A DNA stretch of 64,000 nt from Amyloporia xantha (taxonomy: Eukaryota; Basidiomycota; Agaricomycetes; Polyporales; Adustoporiaceae): contig JAYKKR010000001.1 in assembly GCA_036971615.1 (NCBI GenBank), positions 4,340,001 through 4,404,000 of the forward strand, read 5' to 3'. Made by a program: the position numbers and the translations under genes. The notes under the pieces were generated by a model. That model had not been told where the DNA came from, made no database searches, and saw only the letters and a program-made list of their open reading frames with translations. Positions 1 to 11,610 of the stretch are shown here, piece by piece; within the stretch, counting starts at the first letter, position 1, and each line of letters opens with the position of its first letter.

Positions 1-455
1 GTCACCAACAGGCAATCCCTGTGTGTAACGCGACTGGCTAGTATTTGCGGACTGGCTTTCGACCAGCGCTTATTTACATAGACTGCCACGCGCGACTCTT
101 TCGAGGCGCCCAGGCACTTGAATGATCGATGACCAATCGTATTTTCATACGCTTCGCCGTCTTTCGACTTGCTGGAGGCGATCTGTTTGACCTTTCCCCA
201 GTATATTTCTTGGACACAAATGATGTCCGCGGTTTGGTTACGTTCTAAGAGCATGCCAAGGTTGTCCGCCGACTTTTGGACATTTGCGCTCACACATCGT
301 AGGGATAGAAACTCGTCAGGTTGCTCTGATACAGTAGATACATTTGGGACAGGTGTTGAACCTGGAGCCCGTACATGCGAACCGGGTGGCGTAGAAGCGG
401 CCGGTACATACGGTGCGACTATGTCGCCATTGTTTCCTTCGTCCAGACTACTCAT
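1..455 (-). CDS. LINE ORF2, endonuclease N-terminus (partial)
   Basis: Reading from ATG at 455 toward base 1, the frame is open for 151 codons to the window edge. It has the blocks of an APE-like endonuclease: LRCVSANVQKSADNLGMLLE (the conserved N-terminal Asn block), then ADIICVQEIYWG, which contains the catalytic Glu of the metal site, then SRVAVYVNKRW. These enzymes nick target DNA to prime reverse transcription. The start is chosen because its ATG overlaps the stop of the ORF1 frame (ATGA), a usual reinitiation arrangement in LINEs. The first part, about 45 residues, is a Pro/Ser-rich linker. No stop codon is seen in the part present. Confidence 0.85.
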   Translation of the reverse strand, partial: MSSLDEGNNGDIVAPYVPAASTPPGSHVRAPGSTPVPNVSTVSEQPDEFLSLRCVSANVQKSADNLGMLLERNQTADIICVQEIYWGKVKQIASSKSKDGEAYENTIGHRSFKCLGASKESRVAVYVNKRWSKASPQILASRVTHRDCLLV

Positions 456-1623
456 GCAGAATACTCGGCGATACTACTTTCGCGGGCGCCCGAAGACTCC
501 GCCTGTTCCGGTCCGGGGCGGGGCGTCTGCTCCCTCTCGGACTCGTCCGTAACGAACTCGCCCAGCTCACGCTCGCTATTTTTAGCAGCGGCTGCGGCGG
601 CCTTCTCTGCGCGCTTCCTCTCGGTTATTCCCCGGCTGCGGTCTTTTCCGCTTTTTGGATGCCTGCGATGGCCGGCACCTTCGGCGGGTGTGCCTTGTGC
701 CACGCTGACTTCTTCTTGTTCCTTACGAACGGGCACTTGGGCGCGTCCGCGGCATGTCCCCTGACCCCGCAGTTCGGGCAGAAGTAATGGTCCTCCGGGC
801 AGAAGATCTGGTCGACCTTCTGCGCCGCTCTGGCCCGAGCACAACACGAGCCGTAAAACTCATGCATGTCGGTTTCGTGTGCTTCGCCGCACTTGACGCA
901 GCACTGGTTGTTGACGCGGCATATGGTGACGTGATGTCCCCAGCGCCAGCACCTGACACACTGAGGTGTGGACTCGGCTTCCCACCACACCTCGAGCGTC
1001 TTCTTCACGTCGAAGAACTCGACCTTCGTGCCTGCCCACTTCTGAGCCACATGTCCGGCGCGCGTGTCCTCGATAGCGAAGACGAGCACCCCCGTTCCGT
1101 TCTTGGAAGACGCTAAGTACGCCCTCGGCGAGTTCAGCCAAGGAGGCATGATTGCGCTCAACTTGGGATTCTTGGTCCGCATTTCAGCTTCCCACTCGGC
1201 GACCGTGAACTTGTCACGATCCTCGAGTTTGGTTTTCGGGGGTGCCGGCTTGTATGCCTTCACCGCCTTGATGCACATGAGCGTGAGCACGTGCTGGTGA
1301 TCGATGTTGACGATCGCCGGCTCTATGCCGTCCGCATGGTAGTCGCCCGACGTGAACATGTAGTTACGCTTACGTAGGCTTCCTAGTTCCTCCACCGTTG
1401 GGCGCGTGAAGAAGGTGATGGCGAGATCCAGGCCCCTCGGGTGCCAGTGCATCTGCGTTACTCGGTTCTGGGTCCCACAGTCCTCGTGGAATCCCCTGCG
1501 TGTCTCCTCCTGGATGCTCTCGAGCGACGAACGCCCTTCCTCCGGGATGGGAATATTGAATTTGACAGACAGGGTGCGCGCCGCATCCTGTCTGCCCTGT
1601 AAGGCGACGTGCCTCACCTGCAT
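452..1623 (-). CDS. LINE ORF1, Gag-like zinc-knuckle protein with apparent frameshift
   Basis: The frame starting at 1623 gives a 332-residue protein ending at 625. Its C-terminal half has clustered Cys/His knuckles: CVRCWRWGHHVTIC (CX2CX4HX4C), a second Cys/His cluster beginning CCVKCGEAH, and CPNCGVRGHAADAPKC. This is the nucleic-acid-binding signature of LINE ORF1 proteins. After about 700 the frame runs into a stop at 625, while a neighbouring frame continues with a basic, Ala-rich coiled segment and an acidic tail to the stop at 454-452, exactly at the ORF2 start. A single indel around 630-700, or programmed shifting, would join them; decay is the simpler reading. Upstream of 1623 the same frame is open and Pro/Ala-rich, to about 1888, without an ATG. 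Confidence 0.8.
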
Positions 1624-1888
1624 GCGCTGGGCCGGTGCCTCAGCTTGCTGGGGGGGCGCTGCTGGAACGGGGGGCGGGCGAGCTGCGCCAGGGCGCGGTC
1701 GCGGGTCCTTCGTTGGGGTGGGGCGTCTACCTGCCAGGCGCTGGGCACGGAGGTCGATGAATGGAGTGGCAGGCGGTGGTGCCGCTGCGGCAGGGTTGAG
1801 ACCACGTGCTATGCTAAGCGCTGCTGTGATCGGAATACCAGGGGCGAGTGCGCCGATATCGACGGCGAGCTCGCAGTTGCAGTCAAGT

Positions 1889-3236
1889 CATGAGTTGTCG
1901 TGCTCTAATGGATTTATCGTTGCTTACACATCCTGCCGCGAAGACAAATTCATCGGCTTCCCTTCAAATTAGCATCGCCTTGTTTTCTCTGTCCACTCTC
2001 ACAGGACATCGAGTAGGACGCCATTCATCTTGCCTTCATGCTTTAATTGAAGACGGTTCCTGCAGGATATCCACCAACCAGGCCATGGGTTGACATCTCC
2101 ACTGTATGGGAAATGCTACTTGATTGTCACCAACAAAAATCATCGATCACGGCATGCTCTCTAACCGTGTTTTGCTACCAAACAAAGTCTGTCTCTCTCG
2201 CGCTGTGCATGGGCTCGGAACACGAGTTCAGCGTCTGAGAAAGTTGGAGTCTCTTACCTAGGAATGCTCCTTCAGGACATGAACCGCCATGCGCATCTCA
2301 ATCGAGCTCAATCAAAGGAAGGAGGCTGCACGGAGCTTAATAGGTGATGTACCCATTTCATCCTCGGACCTATGTGCATTGCCCCCAGCAGTGTGGTCGC
2401 AACACACCCACTGCCAGTATTCAAGATAGCAGCACTCTCAGGGTCTGCCATACTGCCTCACCCTGAATATCCACTCGCATAGTCGGGTGAGTGGTTAATA
2501 ATAGAAAACCGCTGGACGTCGGATCGTCGCACGATCGTGCATGCACCGGGAGTGCGTGTCTGGTACTCTGGGATATCTCTGGACAGATATCGCCACCCTC
2601 ACGCTAATGGGGTGAGTACGGATGTGCAGATGCATCCAAGATGGTGGCTCCTGGGAAGACAACTTTGTTCACAATCAATCAGGCCATCCTTCCGACGCGC
2701 TACGAAGCGCCTGCGGAATACCAGCAGCTAGACTCGATTGGACATAGTATCTCCCCGATGTGCATGATACCTGCCAGACTTTTGTTTGCCACCTAGGTTT
2801 ATGAAACAGATGAGATATGTATGAACGTATGTTCGACGTACTGCACGAGTTTTGAGTTTCTGATAAATTGAATCACACGCCCCAATCAATTGTTGCTAAT
2901 TCACTGTTCGGTACGATCGCAATCTCAGGACAGTCCGAACGCTTTTGAAGACCCATGTTTATCGCATGTATGAGCGAAGTATCACACCTCCGAGCGAGGA
3001 ACATTAGGTTCTAAACATATTTTATTCCTCATATTCAACTGTGGACCATACTGTACACGACTAGTGTAAATACTGTATATACAGGCTTGTATGTAGGACA
3101 ATGCTACAGAGCGAGAGCGAGTTCATGGGGATTCATAACGGTCATAACGAGAGCAAGCAAAGAAACAAAGAAAGCCAGATATACAGCGACAATCAAGGCA
3201 ACATGAGCGACGACAGACGAGCAAGCAGCAAGACGA
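1889..3236. other. Intergenic, no gene seen
   Basis: No frame longer than about 80 codons and no family motif was seen. It lies between the retroelement fragment and the 3' end of the Ssn6 gene. The last 200 bases are AT-rich and probably include the Ssn6 3' untranslated region. Confidence 0.5.
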
Positions 3237-6200
3237 TCAGGGTATCGGGCCAGCACGGCCGTGGCTGCCACCACTTCCATGACTTCCATGACTGCCATGG
3301 CTTCCATGGCTCGACGACGGCGACGGCGTCCCTTTCACGACCGGCGGCGACACCGTCCCAGGCCCAGCGGGGTGCATCACGATCTCCCGCTTGCTCCGCA
3401 AAGGCGACGCCGAACGCGAGTGCATTCGCTCGTCCTCCATCGATCCCGGCGCAGGCGCGTTCGTCGGCGGCGAGCGCGCGATGGGCGGGAGCGCCATGCC
3501 GCCCGCACTGTGGCCTCCGATCGGGCGCGGGTGCGGCGGCAGCATCTTGGGGAGCGACGGGCTGGGCGGGTACGAGCGCGCCTCGACCACCTGCTGGCGC
3601 GTCTCGGGCGAATGCGACGTCGGCTGCTGGTGGAATGGAACGGGCGAGTGACGCGACGGCGTAGGCGTCGGCCGTCCTCCGCTGGACTGGGGCGATACGC
3701 GGCGGTTCACGCTGCCCACTCTCGAGCGCTTGTAGTCGCCGCCGTCCTCTGGACCAGGTCCGGGGCTCAGCGGCCTCTTCGTGCCCATGGGCGGCGACGG
3801 CCGCGAAGACATCGACGCACGCCGGTGGTGGTCGAAATGCGGGGACTGCTGTGGTGGTGGTGCCCGGCTGACCCCTGGACCCTCGGGCGGCTGGTACCCG
3901 CGCATGGTGATGAGAGCCTCCGCGACGCCCTCGTCGTAATCCTCGTCGACGACCCTCGACGGTGGTGGCGGCGCAGAACCCGTGGGCGACGGCTGCGCGG
4001 ACCGACCCGCAGAGCCAGAGCCCGTCAAACTCGGGTCGGGGCTGCTCTTCGGCTGTCTGTAGCTCGACGGCCCGCCTCCATACCCCGGTGTATCTGTCCG
4101 CACAGGCTCCTCCTTGACACGCCTCGGCGGTGCTCTCCGCTTGCGCTCCTTCTTCGGCGGGTCCGCTGCAGCGACCGATCCCCCGACTCCGAGTCCTTGT
4201 CCTTCGTATTCCGCCTCCGCCGATCCTTCGGCTCGACGACCACCGCGGGCTGCGACGCCATGCGCGGGCTCTCCGACGTCCGTCCATAGCTCAGCGACGG
4301 CGCCGGTGCTGGCGGAGCAGGCGGCTGCGCGCGTACACGCATCGCCTCAGGCGACTCGTACCGACTCTCCACACGCGGAGGCATCTCCGGCTCATACTCC
4401 CGCCCTCGATCTCTGTCACTTTCCCTCGGGGGCGCCTCGCGCGCATCGAAACGCGGGTCATACCTCCGCGCCGCCTGCTCATGCACAGGCTGCCCCGTCC
4501 GCGCGTCCCAGTACTGCCGGAAGCCTTGATGCGGGGGCGACATGTCCGGCGTGCGCTCGCGCGGCGCACGGGGGCTAGGCCCACGCGGAGGCATAGGCGG
4601 GGAGTGGGCGCGAGCGTACATCTGCTGGTGCGGCGGGTAGTCGGCACCAGGGCGTCCTCGGCCGCGGTCCCATTCGGCGTGCTCCACGGGTATCATGCGT
4701 CGGTCCCAGGTACTGTCCCGCTCGCTCATGGGCGGCTCGCGCGCATATGGTGGCGGCGGCGGCGGCGGCGAGCGTCGAGACTGGAGAGGTGTCTGGGAAG
4801 GCCCGACGGGTGGCCTGTCGGGGTATCCACCGCGCCCATTGGCGACCGACGATGGACGCATATGCGGAGGCGGCGACACAGACGTCGATGGCCTGCGGTA
4901 GCGAGTGGAGGCGGGGTCGTGCGGATGGCCCTGAGGGGGACCACGCATAGACTCTGGCGGAGGCTGCTGCTGAGGTACAGGATGATGAAGCAGCAAGCCC
5001 TGCGCTGCCGGACCGCGCGGTCCTTCACGAGCAGAAGGTGTGTACGGGCCAGAAGGCTCGCGACTATGCAGCGGGGGGCGATCAACCTCCATCGGAGCAA
5101 GAGGCGTGTGCGTCGGCATGTGGCGATTGTCGTCAAGCACAACAGGCGGCGGCGGTCCACCTCTGAACGGCCCTGGTGAAGAACGCCCCGCGCTGAGCTG
5201 CGGAGGCGGCATCGGGAGCGGGAGCTCTCCGGGTGGCCCTCGCGAGTCCGTACGGAAGATCGGCTGGGGCCGCGAGCCCGCCGTTGGCTGTAGCAGCATA
5301 GGCGGCCCACCGAGACCAGGCGGCGGCATCATCTGGTTTGCATATGCTGTCGGGTGGACGTCCTGCGGGCCGGGCGCGGCAGGGAGCGCACCACCTGTCG
5401 CCTGCGCGGTCCTGAGCAATTGCAGCCTCTGAGTGATTGCCGTGTTGCTGGGGTCGAGCTCAGCGGCGCGTGCGTAGGCATCGATGGCGTCGGAGATCTG
5501 ATTGTTGCAGCTCTCGTAGAGACTCCCGAGGTCGAACCAGACTTCAGAGATGTAAGGGTTGATGCGGATCGCACGAGAGTAGGCGTCGAGGGCATCGCGG
5601 TACTGGTTAATCTGGAAGTAGAGGACGCCGATAGAACACCAGAAGGTGGGGTTGCGGCCGTCGCGGTACACGGCCTGCTGATATGCCTCATAAGCCTTGT
5701 TGTATTTCTGGCCTGCCATATACGCGCGGCCCAACAAGTACCAGCTCTGCGCATCCGCGGGATCTGGGGACGACATTAGACAACTTGGTATATGACAAAG
5801 GAAGAACCGAACATACCGGCTTCGAGGCTTTTCGTGAGATACTGAATGGCCATATCTTGGTTCTGGAACGAAGAACCATCCTGGTGGTATAGCCACCCTA
5901 GCTGCTGGAGGACTTTCGCATGCCCAGGATTGTCCATGACGACGCGTTCGTAGGCATCGCGCGCGCTAACATGCTGTGGGAAAGGAAGCGTGAGACGTAT
6001 AAAACACCCGGCAAACAGCTTCACTTACGTCGCGCTGCTGTTCGAAGACGTGGCCAATTTGGAACCATATGTCCGCGTGCGCGAGTGGGTTCGGAGGATT
6101 GCGCAGGATCCGATCGAAGCACTCGAGGCTCTCTGCGTACTTGCCTTGCTGCTTGTAAATGATGCCGAGGCGGAAGAGTATCTCGTTTGCCTTGTCGAAG

Positions 6201-7299
6201 TCTGGGGCACACGGTGAGACGGATGCGATCACCTCGTGGGGTGATGGAACTCACCTTGGTCCATTTTGAGAACCGACGCGAAGGCTTCCTCGGCATGGTC
6301 TAAGGAGCCATATCGGTCGTAGAGGATCCCGATACCATACCACAGCTTCGGATCCTCCTGGGGAGACGGCGTGAGGGTTCTGCCGCCGAAATGAAAATAA
6401 ATGTATAACAAACCTTGGGGTTGGGAAGCAAATAGAGGGCCTGCTGGTATGCGGCATAGGCCTTCTGGAGGTCATCCTGCATGAGGTAGCAGTGGCCTGT
6501 AGGACGGAGGGGTGAGACATGTGTGCAGCGGTCGGGAGCATGAGACTGACCCAAAGCACTCCACACTTCGCCGTTGTCCTGCTGCATGCTGATAACACGT
6601 TGGAAGTATTCGACGGCCTATAATGCAGAAATGCCATATTGGGTAATCAGCTTGAGATCTGCACCGATAGAGATGACATAATCGAGAGGCTAAATATGGG
6701 AGACGCGCATCGGGGAGTTAATCTCTTGGGGACGGGGCTGGGTTTTCCCGAAAGACGAAATGAAATGGATTAGAAGAGGCGCCTACCTTCGGATAATTTT
6801 CTTTGATCCGAGCAATGCCAGCGACCTGGGTGAGGCCGGGAAGGGACAGCGGGTTGTGACGCAGCGCGTTCTCGTACGCGGATAGGGCGTGCTCCAAATT
6901 GCCCATCTGCTCGGCAACTCGCCCTGTGCACGGTGATCCGATAATACCATATCGTCAGTCTGATTGACACCGCTACACAAGCGCGGCCACGACCCTACCT
7001 ATCAATAACCACGTCTGCTCATTCGCCTGCGCCAGCTTCTGAATGGATGGTAGCGGGGCCACTCCGTTGGGGACTGCGCTGGGCATGACAGGCGGTGAGA
7101 CCATCTGCGACAACGCCGGCGCGTGACTTGATGGGCCCGAGAGCGGACCCGGGGTGCTGGGCACGCCGTTCCCGTTCATGTGCGCAGAATGAGCGAGGAC
7201 ATGGGGCGGGGGAGGGACGGAGTGGGAGTGATGCGAGGCGTGGGGGTCGTGAAGTCGCACATCCCGCTCTGACTGGCGGGGAGTGTGTCGTAGAGACAT
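3237..7299 (-). CDS. ssn6: Ssn6/Cyc8-type TPR transcriptional corepressor
   Basis: This is the adaptor that, with Tup1, is recruited by DNA-binding repressors in the nucleus. The start ATG at 7299 opens a low-complexity His/Ser/Pro leader. Tandem TPR units follow, split over several short introns: TWLLIG/RVAEQMGNLEHALSAYENAL, GEVWSALGHCYLMQDDLQKA, LWYGIGILYDRYG, LFRLGIIYKQQGKYAESLEC, VLQQLGWLYHQDGSSF, SWYLLGRAYMAGQKYNKAYE, FWCSIGVLYFQINQYRDALD and VWFDLGSLYESCNNQISDAI. This order and the AITQRLQLLR end of the TPR array are diagnostic. The first intron is 6998-6924. A long Pro/Ser/Arg-rich disordered tail follows, with DEDYDEGVAEALITMRGYQ near the end and a terminal HGS repeat before the stop at 3237. 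Between about 4100 and 4250 the tail changes reading frame; either a short intron or an indel is needed there. Confidence 0.92.
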
Positions 7300-10200
7300 G
7301 GTGAGAGGGACGACGAGGGGGAGGCCGTCGAGCAGGAAGGATAGAGGAAAAAATCCTGCAGAGACGGGGCGGGTGGAAGGGCGAAGGGAGATGCACGTGT
7401 AGAGGTGGTGAAGGCGAAAGGCGAACGGGGGAGCGGGGAGGAGGTATATATGTGAGGGGGAGCGAGATCAGGGCCCATTAGCGATCAGAGATCGAAGGGT
7501 GCGCGTTTACGGAGATGGATCTCGTCGTGCGTGCAGAAGAAGCTTCGAATTCGCCCAGACAACCTCGTGCCTGCATTGCCTATTTCGGATGCACATCCAA
7601 GGGCGCTTCCTGTCCGCGGCGACTCTCTCGCTATCGAGATCGAGATCCTGCGAACCTTAACCCCCTACCGCTCTCCCCGTCCACTCGCTCCATATCCGGC
7701 AACTTCTTGTTCCTCACCAAGTTCCACTCCGTTTCTCCGCATCGATGCTGTCCCCTCCCTGACACGCTGCGCATATCCACCGGCGTATCAGCAGCCATTG
7801 GATATCCATCCTCGCGCACATTGGTTCATGTGACCATCCGTGGCCGCATCTCTATAGCTACCGTGAGTCCAGAAAGGATCGCCCGCTTGGCGGATCGTCG
7901 CAAACACGGCGTGTAGACTGAAGAACGACGACCCTGCACACGGCGGATATCAGGCCATCTACGCCAGTCACCCTGCTTCCGTGTCCTATGCTACCGATAC
8001 ATTTTAGACTCGCGCGCTCGCGCACCCGTGCATCGGATGATTCCCATCAGCGTCGCCTGTCCGTTGCGTCCCAAACTGCAGCAGCCTGTGTGTCCTGCTG
8101 ATCGGCCGTTGACAGACGCACCGGTCAGAGCGGTCCCACAGCGAGAGAGCGCGCGCGCAAGACCCGGACCGCCGTCGCCGCGTCCATTGGCTGAAGCTTG
8201 ACTCGTCCAGGCCCAGTCCGCTGATGGCGCCGAGCAGCAGAGCGCCGGACGATCCCATCTTCGATCGATACACATGTGGGTGCGGGCGGAGAAACGATTC
8301 GACCCTGGTAACCCTGAGGTCATCCGGAACATCCGTCGTCCCCCCGCCCCGCCCCTCGGCCGAGCCGACCCTCCGCAGCCGCCTGCGGAACCGCTCAAAT
8401 CGTCAACGATCTGGCCAATTCGGCTCGCTCACCCGTGACCAATTGAATGCCATCGTAGTCATCACCCCCTGCGAAGCTGCGAAAAAAGTAGCCAGCGAGT
8501 CTGCTGATCTTCTCCCAGACCCGCCGATATCTACTGTGCGCGCCCGTACGACGGCGGCCCACGCCAGAACACCAGGGCAAGTGGGGAGACGGCAGCAACA
8601 GGGCCCAGCAGCATGATCGTTCTGCCTATCCCTTCCGTACACGGTTACGACAATTCGTGACGCGCGCCAGAAATGCCGAGAAGACCACTTGTCCGTTTTC
8701 AATTTGTGGCAGCAGTCCCATAAGCCGCGTATCTAAGATTCCACCCTGATCGGGCACCTGGCTGGCTCATCTGTCATTTGTTGCGTGATTTGATGCGTGA
8801 TAAATCATCATAAATGGCAACCATAAGTGGCGTACAGGCAACGTCCCCCATCCGGCAGTTCCAGCCTTCCAGGGCGTTGTTTCGTACACCCACCCGATTT
8901 GCATTTTGTAAATTCAAAATCACATGCCAATGCCACCATCTTTCTTCCACTTATGTGACATTGGGACGGGGGGCACGTCTCCCACGACGGGCTGTCGGGG
9001 CGCCTCCAGAAGACAGAAGACAGCAAAGGGTCCTGGCGCTCGGATGCAGTGCGACGTCGAAGCTGACACAGCCGCGTCTATGGCTACGGATATCATCGTA
9101 CGTACGTCCAACTGCCTCCAGCGCACCTTCATCGGGTGTCAGTACTAGTCGACCCGATCTCCGGCCGTCGTGCACCACCTCGGCTCTCGTTCATACAATA
9201 TAGCCTCGAAGTCCAGGCACGATGCCGCGATGGAGAAGGTTCGAACCTGACCTCGACCTCGACTGGGGGGTTAGTCTCCTCAGTCAGCTACCAGCTATAC
9301 TCTCTTTGCTCCAACCCCCGTATGCAGTGCGGCGGCAGAGAAGACGGCTCAGTACATCTATTCTTCCACATCTTCAGCTAAGAACGACGGACTCGCATTC
9401 GTAAGCACTAGTCCCGATCCACAGGCCGGATATCTGGTAGCGGTAGCCCTGAGGCGTGGAAAAGATAAACAGACACCCTGTGATTCGACATATAAAGTTA
9501 CCACAGAATAGCCGTCGCGCGGAGAGCGTCGACTGGCCCGATCGTATCACGTCGTGCTATCTCTATCTATGCTGAAGTAGCGCTGGGGACAGAACCCCCT
9601 TTGCTGAGAACGAACCATATGCATATGGATAGATGGCGGCCAGGCCAGCAGCTCCTTTCTGCGAAATTCGAAGCCCCCAGTTCATCAGATTGATTTATTT
9701 CCCCGTGTTCGTGGCGTCCGTGACGGCACAGCAGGCGAGCCTGTTGGGTTGGGAGGACAACACGCTCACACTGCGCGAAGCGATCCATACTTGGGGCTCA
9801 TTGGCACACCGGCACACTGGCGTGGAATGAAGATGGGATGGGGAGGCTAAATGGATACGGATGGCTATCAAGGTTTGCTCATTTGTCTTGTCGCGTTGCC
9901 CAGCTGGCTTCGGCCCTCGGACCTGTCACACGGGCTGGATGCGGAGCAGTTCTCCTCCCAAATGAACCCATGCCCATCGCCATCGCATGATGCGGTATCG
10001 TCAGATCATGCATAACGCATACCTGATGCTGCGATGACGCTAGCCGCGTTTGCGATAATGCGATCAGCACGCCCGGAAAAGTGGTTTCGACTACTTACCG
10101 CTGCGCGAGCACTTAGGCGCAGCAGCGTTCATCCCAAACCAGGAACAAACGCATTGGGGCGACTTGGAAACCTTGTTGACAGTTGACTCGTTGTATAAGG

Positions 10201-10436
10201 CAAGCTGTGCCATATTTGTTACTTAGCCTGGCGCGTGAACCAGCGTGTTCGCTAGCCCTGCAGGGCAAGGCCCGCGTTGTTCTCGGAAGCTAAAGACGGT
10301 GAGATGAGCGCAGAGCCTTGTCCGTTAGTAGACGTTCGACGAACGTAGACAATTGCAAGAGCACGTTCCGGAAAACTGATTCCGGCCATGTGACGTTTGT
10401 CAAGTCACAGGGTGTGTCACACAACTGTGATCGCCT
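7300..10436. other. Ssn6 upstream region and long gene-free stretch
   Basis: The first 200-250 bases upstream of the Ssn6 ATG are pyrimidine-rich on the coding strand and probably hold its promoter and leader. From 7.5 to 10.4 kb only short overlapping frames in several phases are seen, with no coherent splice chain or family motif. I see nothing else supportable here. Confidence 0.5.
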
Positions 10437-10464
10437 GCGATCGCTAGGGTCGGGTGTATAACTC
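10437..10464 (+). repeat. Left inverted end of the 1.08-kb element
   Basis: It begins GCGATCGCTAG, continues GGTCGGGTGTA and ends with AACTC. It matches the reverse complement of 11487-11514 at 26 of 28 positions. Confidence 0.75.
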
Positions 10465-10890
10465 GACGTTTTTTACATGTCGCTTTTTTACATGTTTTTA
10501 CATGTTTTTTACGAGTTTTCTACATGGGGGCCAAAGTAGGCATGTAAATAATGTAAATAATGATATCACGTGACCCCCGCGCTGGCCGGCCATGCCGGTG
10601 GCCCTTGCAGCCACACCTGTGGCTTACAATGCCTTACATCGGCCATAGCGTCGTTCAACATACGCGGCTTTCTCATCATTGCTTGGTCCTGCGCCTGCGC
10701 TACAATAGACTAGTCCGAAATGTATATAAAGCATACGCCACAATGTCAATCGGCCACATTCCCCCTTACCCGACTTCGAGCCTTGGCATTTTCTGTTCTA
10801 TCTCAACTCTCTGTTCTGGCCCTCCAGCGTGTTTCTGTTTCAGCATGCCCCACAGTCCTCCAGCAGTGCTGGTGTATTCATTGCTGCTGA

Positions 10891-11382
10891 TTGGATAGGA
10901 AAAATTCTAATCCCCGACCAGCTGTGCGCTTCTCTGATATCGAAAGTACCCTGCGTGAAGATACCGGAGGTAAATTAAACAAGGGAGCTCCGAGTCCTGC
11001 ATCGGATCGCCAACAGGAGGAGGGCGATACTCCGACTGATGCTGCCGATGCTAACACTTGGCTGGATGAACCACGAGCCATTATTGCAGGAGATCAGGAG
11101 TTTGCTATCATGAACGAGGTGAATTTGGAGCATGCCGAGAACGTCAACATGCTTGCAAGTTCGCCAAGCGAATCCAAGAAGACGGTAGCGTCAGAGGAAC
11201 GCCGAAGGTTTCCTGGGACTTCAACTGGGATGCATAGACTTCAGAGACAGCTGGTACGTTGTTGCATGAGGCGTAGACGTCGTGTAGAGCATTATAGTGC
11301 CTGTACAGTGTTTTCTACGTTTTTTACATGTTTTTTACATGTTTTCTGCATGTTTTTTACGGAACGGGGCTGTGTCACGTGA
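10891..11382 (+). CDS. Unrecognised acidic open frame inside the element
   Basis: The frame is open for about 160 codons downstream of the TATATAAA at about 10730, and it is rich in Asp, Glu, Ser and Pro (for example RFSDIESTLRED, then NTWLDEPRAIIAGDQEF, then LEHAENVNMLASSPSESKK). No ATG lies at its upstream end: a start would need an upstream exon, or the internal ATG at 11110. No family is recognised. Codon and residue use looks protein-like up to about 11250, then enters the T-rich subterminal repeats. It could be a remnant of a transposase N-terminus, a captured host exon, or chance. Confidence 0.3.
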   Translation: MDRKNSNPRPAVRFSDIESTLREDTGGKLNKGAPSPASDRQQEEGDTPTDAADANTWLDEPRAIIAGDQEFAIMNEVNLEHAENVNMLASSPSESKKTVASEERRRFPGTSTGMHRLQRQLVRCCMRRRRRVEHYSACTVFSTFFTCFLHVFCMFFTERGCVT

Positions 11383-11486
11383 GGCGCCAGAACCTCACGT
11401 GACATCATGTAATTTACGTTTTTTACTATAGTAAAAAAGGGGGTCCCCAGGGGCGGTTTGTTTTAAACCGTTTTTTACATACCGGG

Positions 11487-11514
11487 GAGTTTTACACCCG
11501 ACGCTAGCGATCGC
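11487..11514 (-). repeat. Right inverted end of the 1.08-kb element
   Basis: On the minus strand it begins GCGATCGCTAG, continues CGTCGGGTGTA and ends AACTC. It pairs with 10437-10464. Confidence 0.75.
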
Positions 11515-11610
11515 TCTTTCGCCGGCGTTCCATGAGTCACGGTGGCACAAACGACTTGCTCCTGACTTTGTCCTGACTGTATTGCCATTGGATCGTGACG
11601 ACGAGACGAG

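Larger units (their letters stand above)
1..1888 (-). mobile_element. Non-LTR (LINE, Tad-like) retrotransposon, 5' portion, cut by the window edge
   Basis: Two overlapping reading frames on the minus strand have the order of a LINE: a Gag-like ORF1 with zinc knuckles, then an ORF2 opening with an apurinic-type endonuclease. The frames overlap by ATGA at 455-452. The ORF1 frame is open upstream to a stop near 1888 but has no ATG above 1623, so the copy is probably 5'-truncated near 1.9 kb or starts at 1623. The reverse transcriptase, if present, lies beyond base 1. An apparent frameshift in ORF1 suggests a non-autonomous copy. Family placement rests on domain order only. Confidence 0.85.
10437..11514. 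mobile_element. Unclassified compact element with inverted ends and subterminal repeats
   Basis: The segment is bounded by 28-bp inverted repeats with two mismatches. Inside both ends, in the same orientation, are clustered copies of TTTTTTACATG or close variants (10470-10530 and 11310-11480), about ten in all. E-box-like CACGTG words flank the core on both sides (about 10567, 11375 and 11396). The core has a TATATAAA at about 10730 and an open acidic frame. Clustered subterminal words next to inverted ends are typical of cut-and-paste DNA transposons, but no transposase motif was recognised. A clear target duplication cannot be assigned because the outer GCGATCGCTAG is almost palindromic with its partner. 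Confidence 0.6.

Noticed and set aside
4130..5179. 349-codon plus-strand frame over the Ssn6 tail
   Set aside because: Arg-rich shadow of the Pro/Ser/Arg-rich minus-strand coding sequence.
10428..11520. Target-site duplication of GCTAG at the element borders
   Set aside because: The border sequence is almost palindromic, so a direct repeat cannot be told from an extension of the inverted ends.
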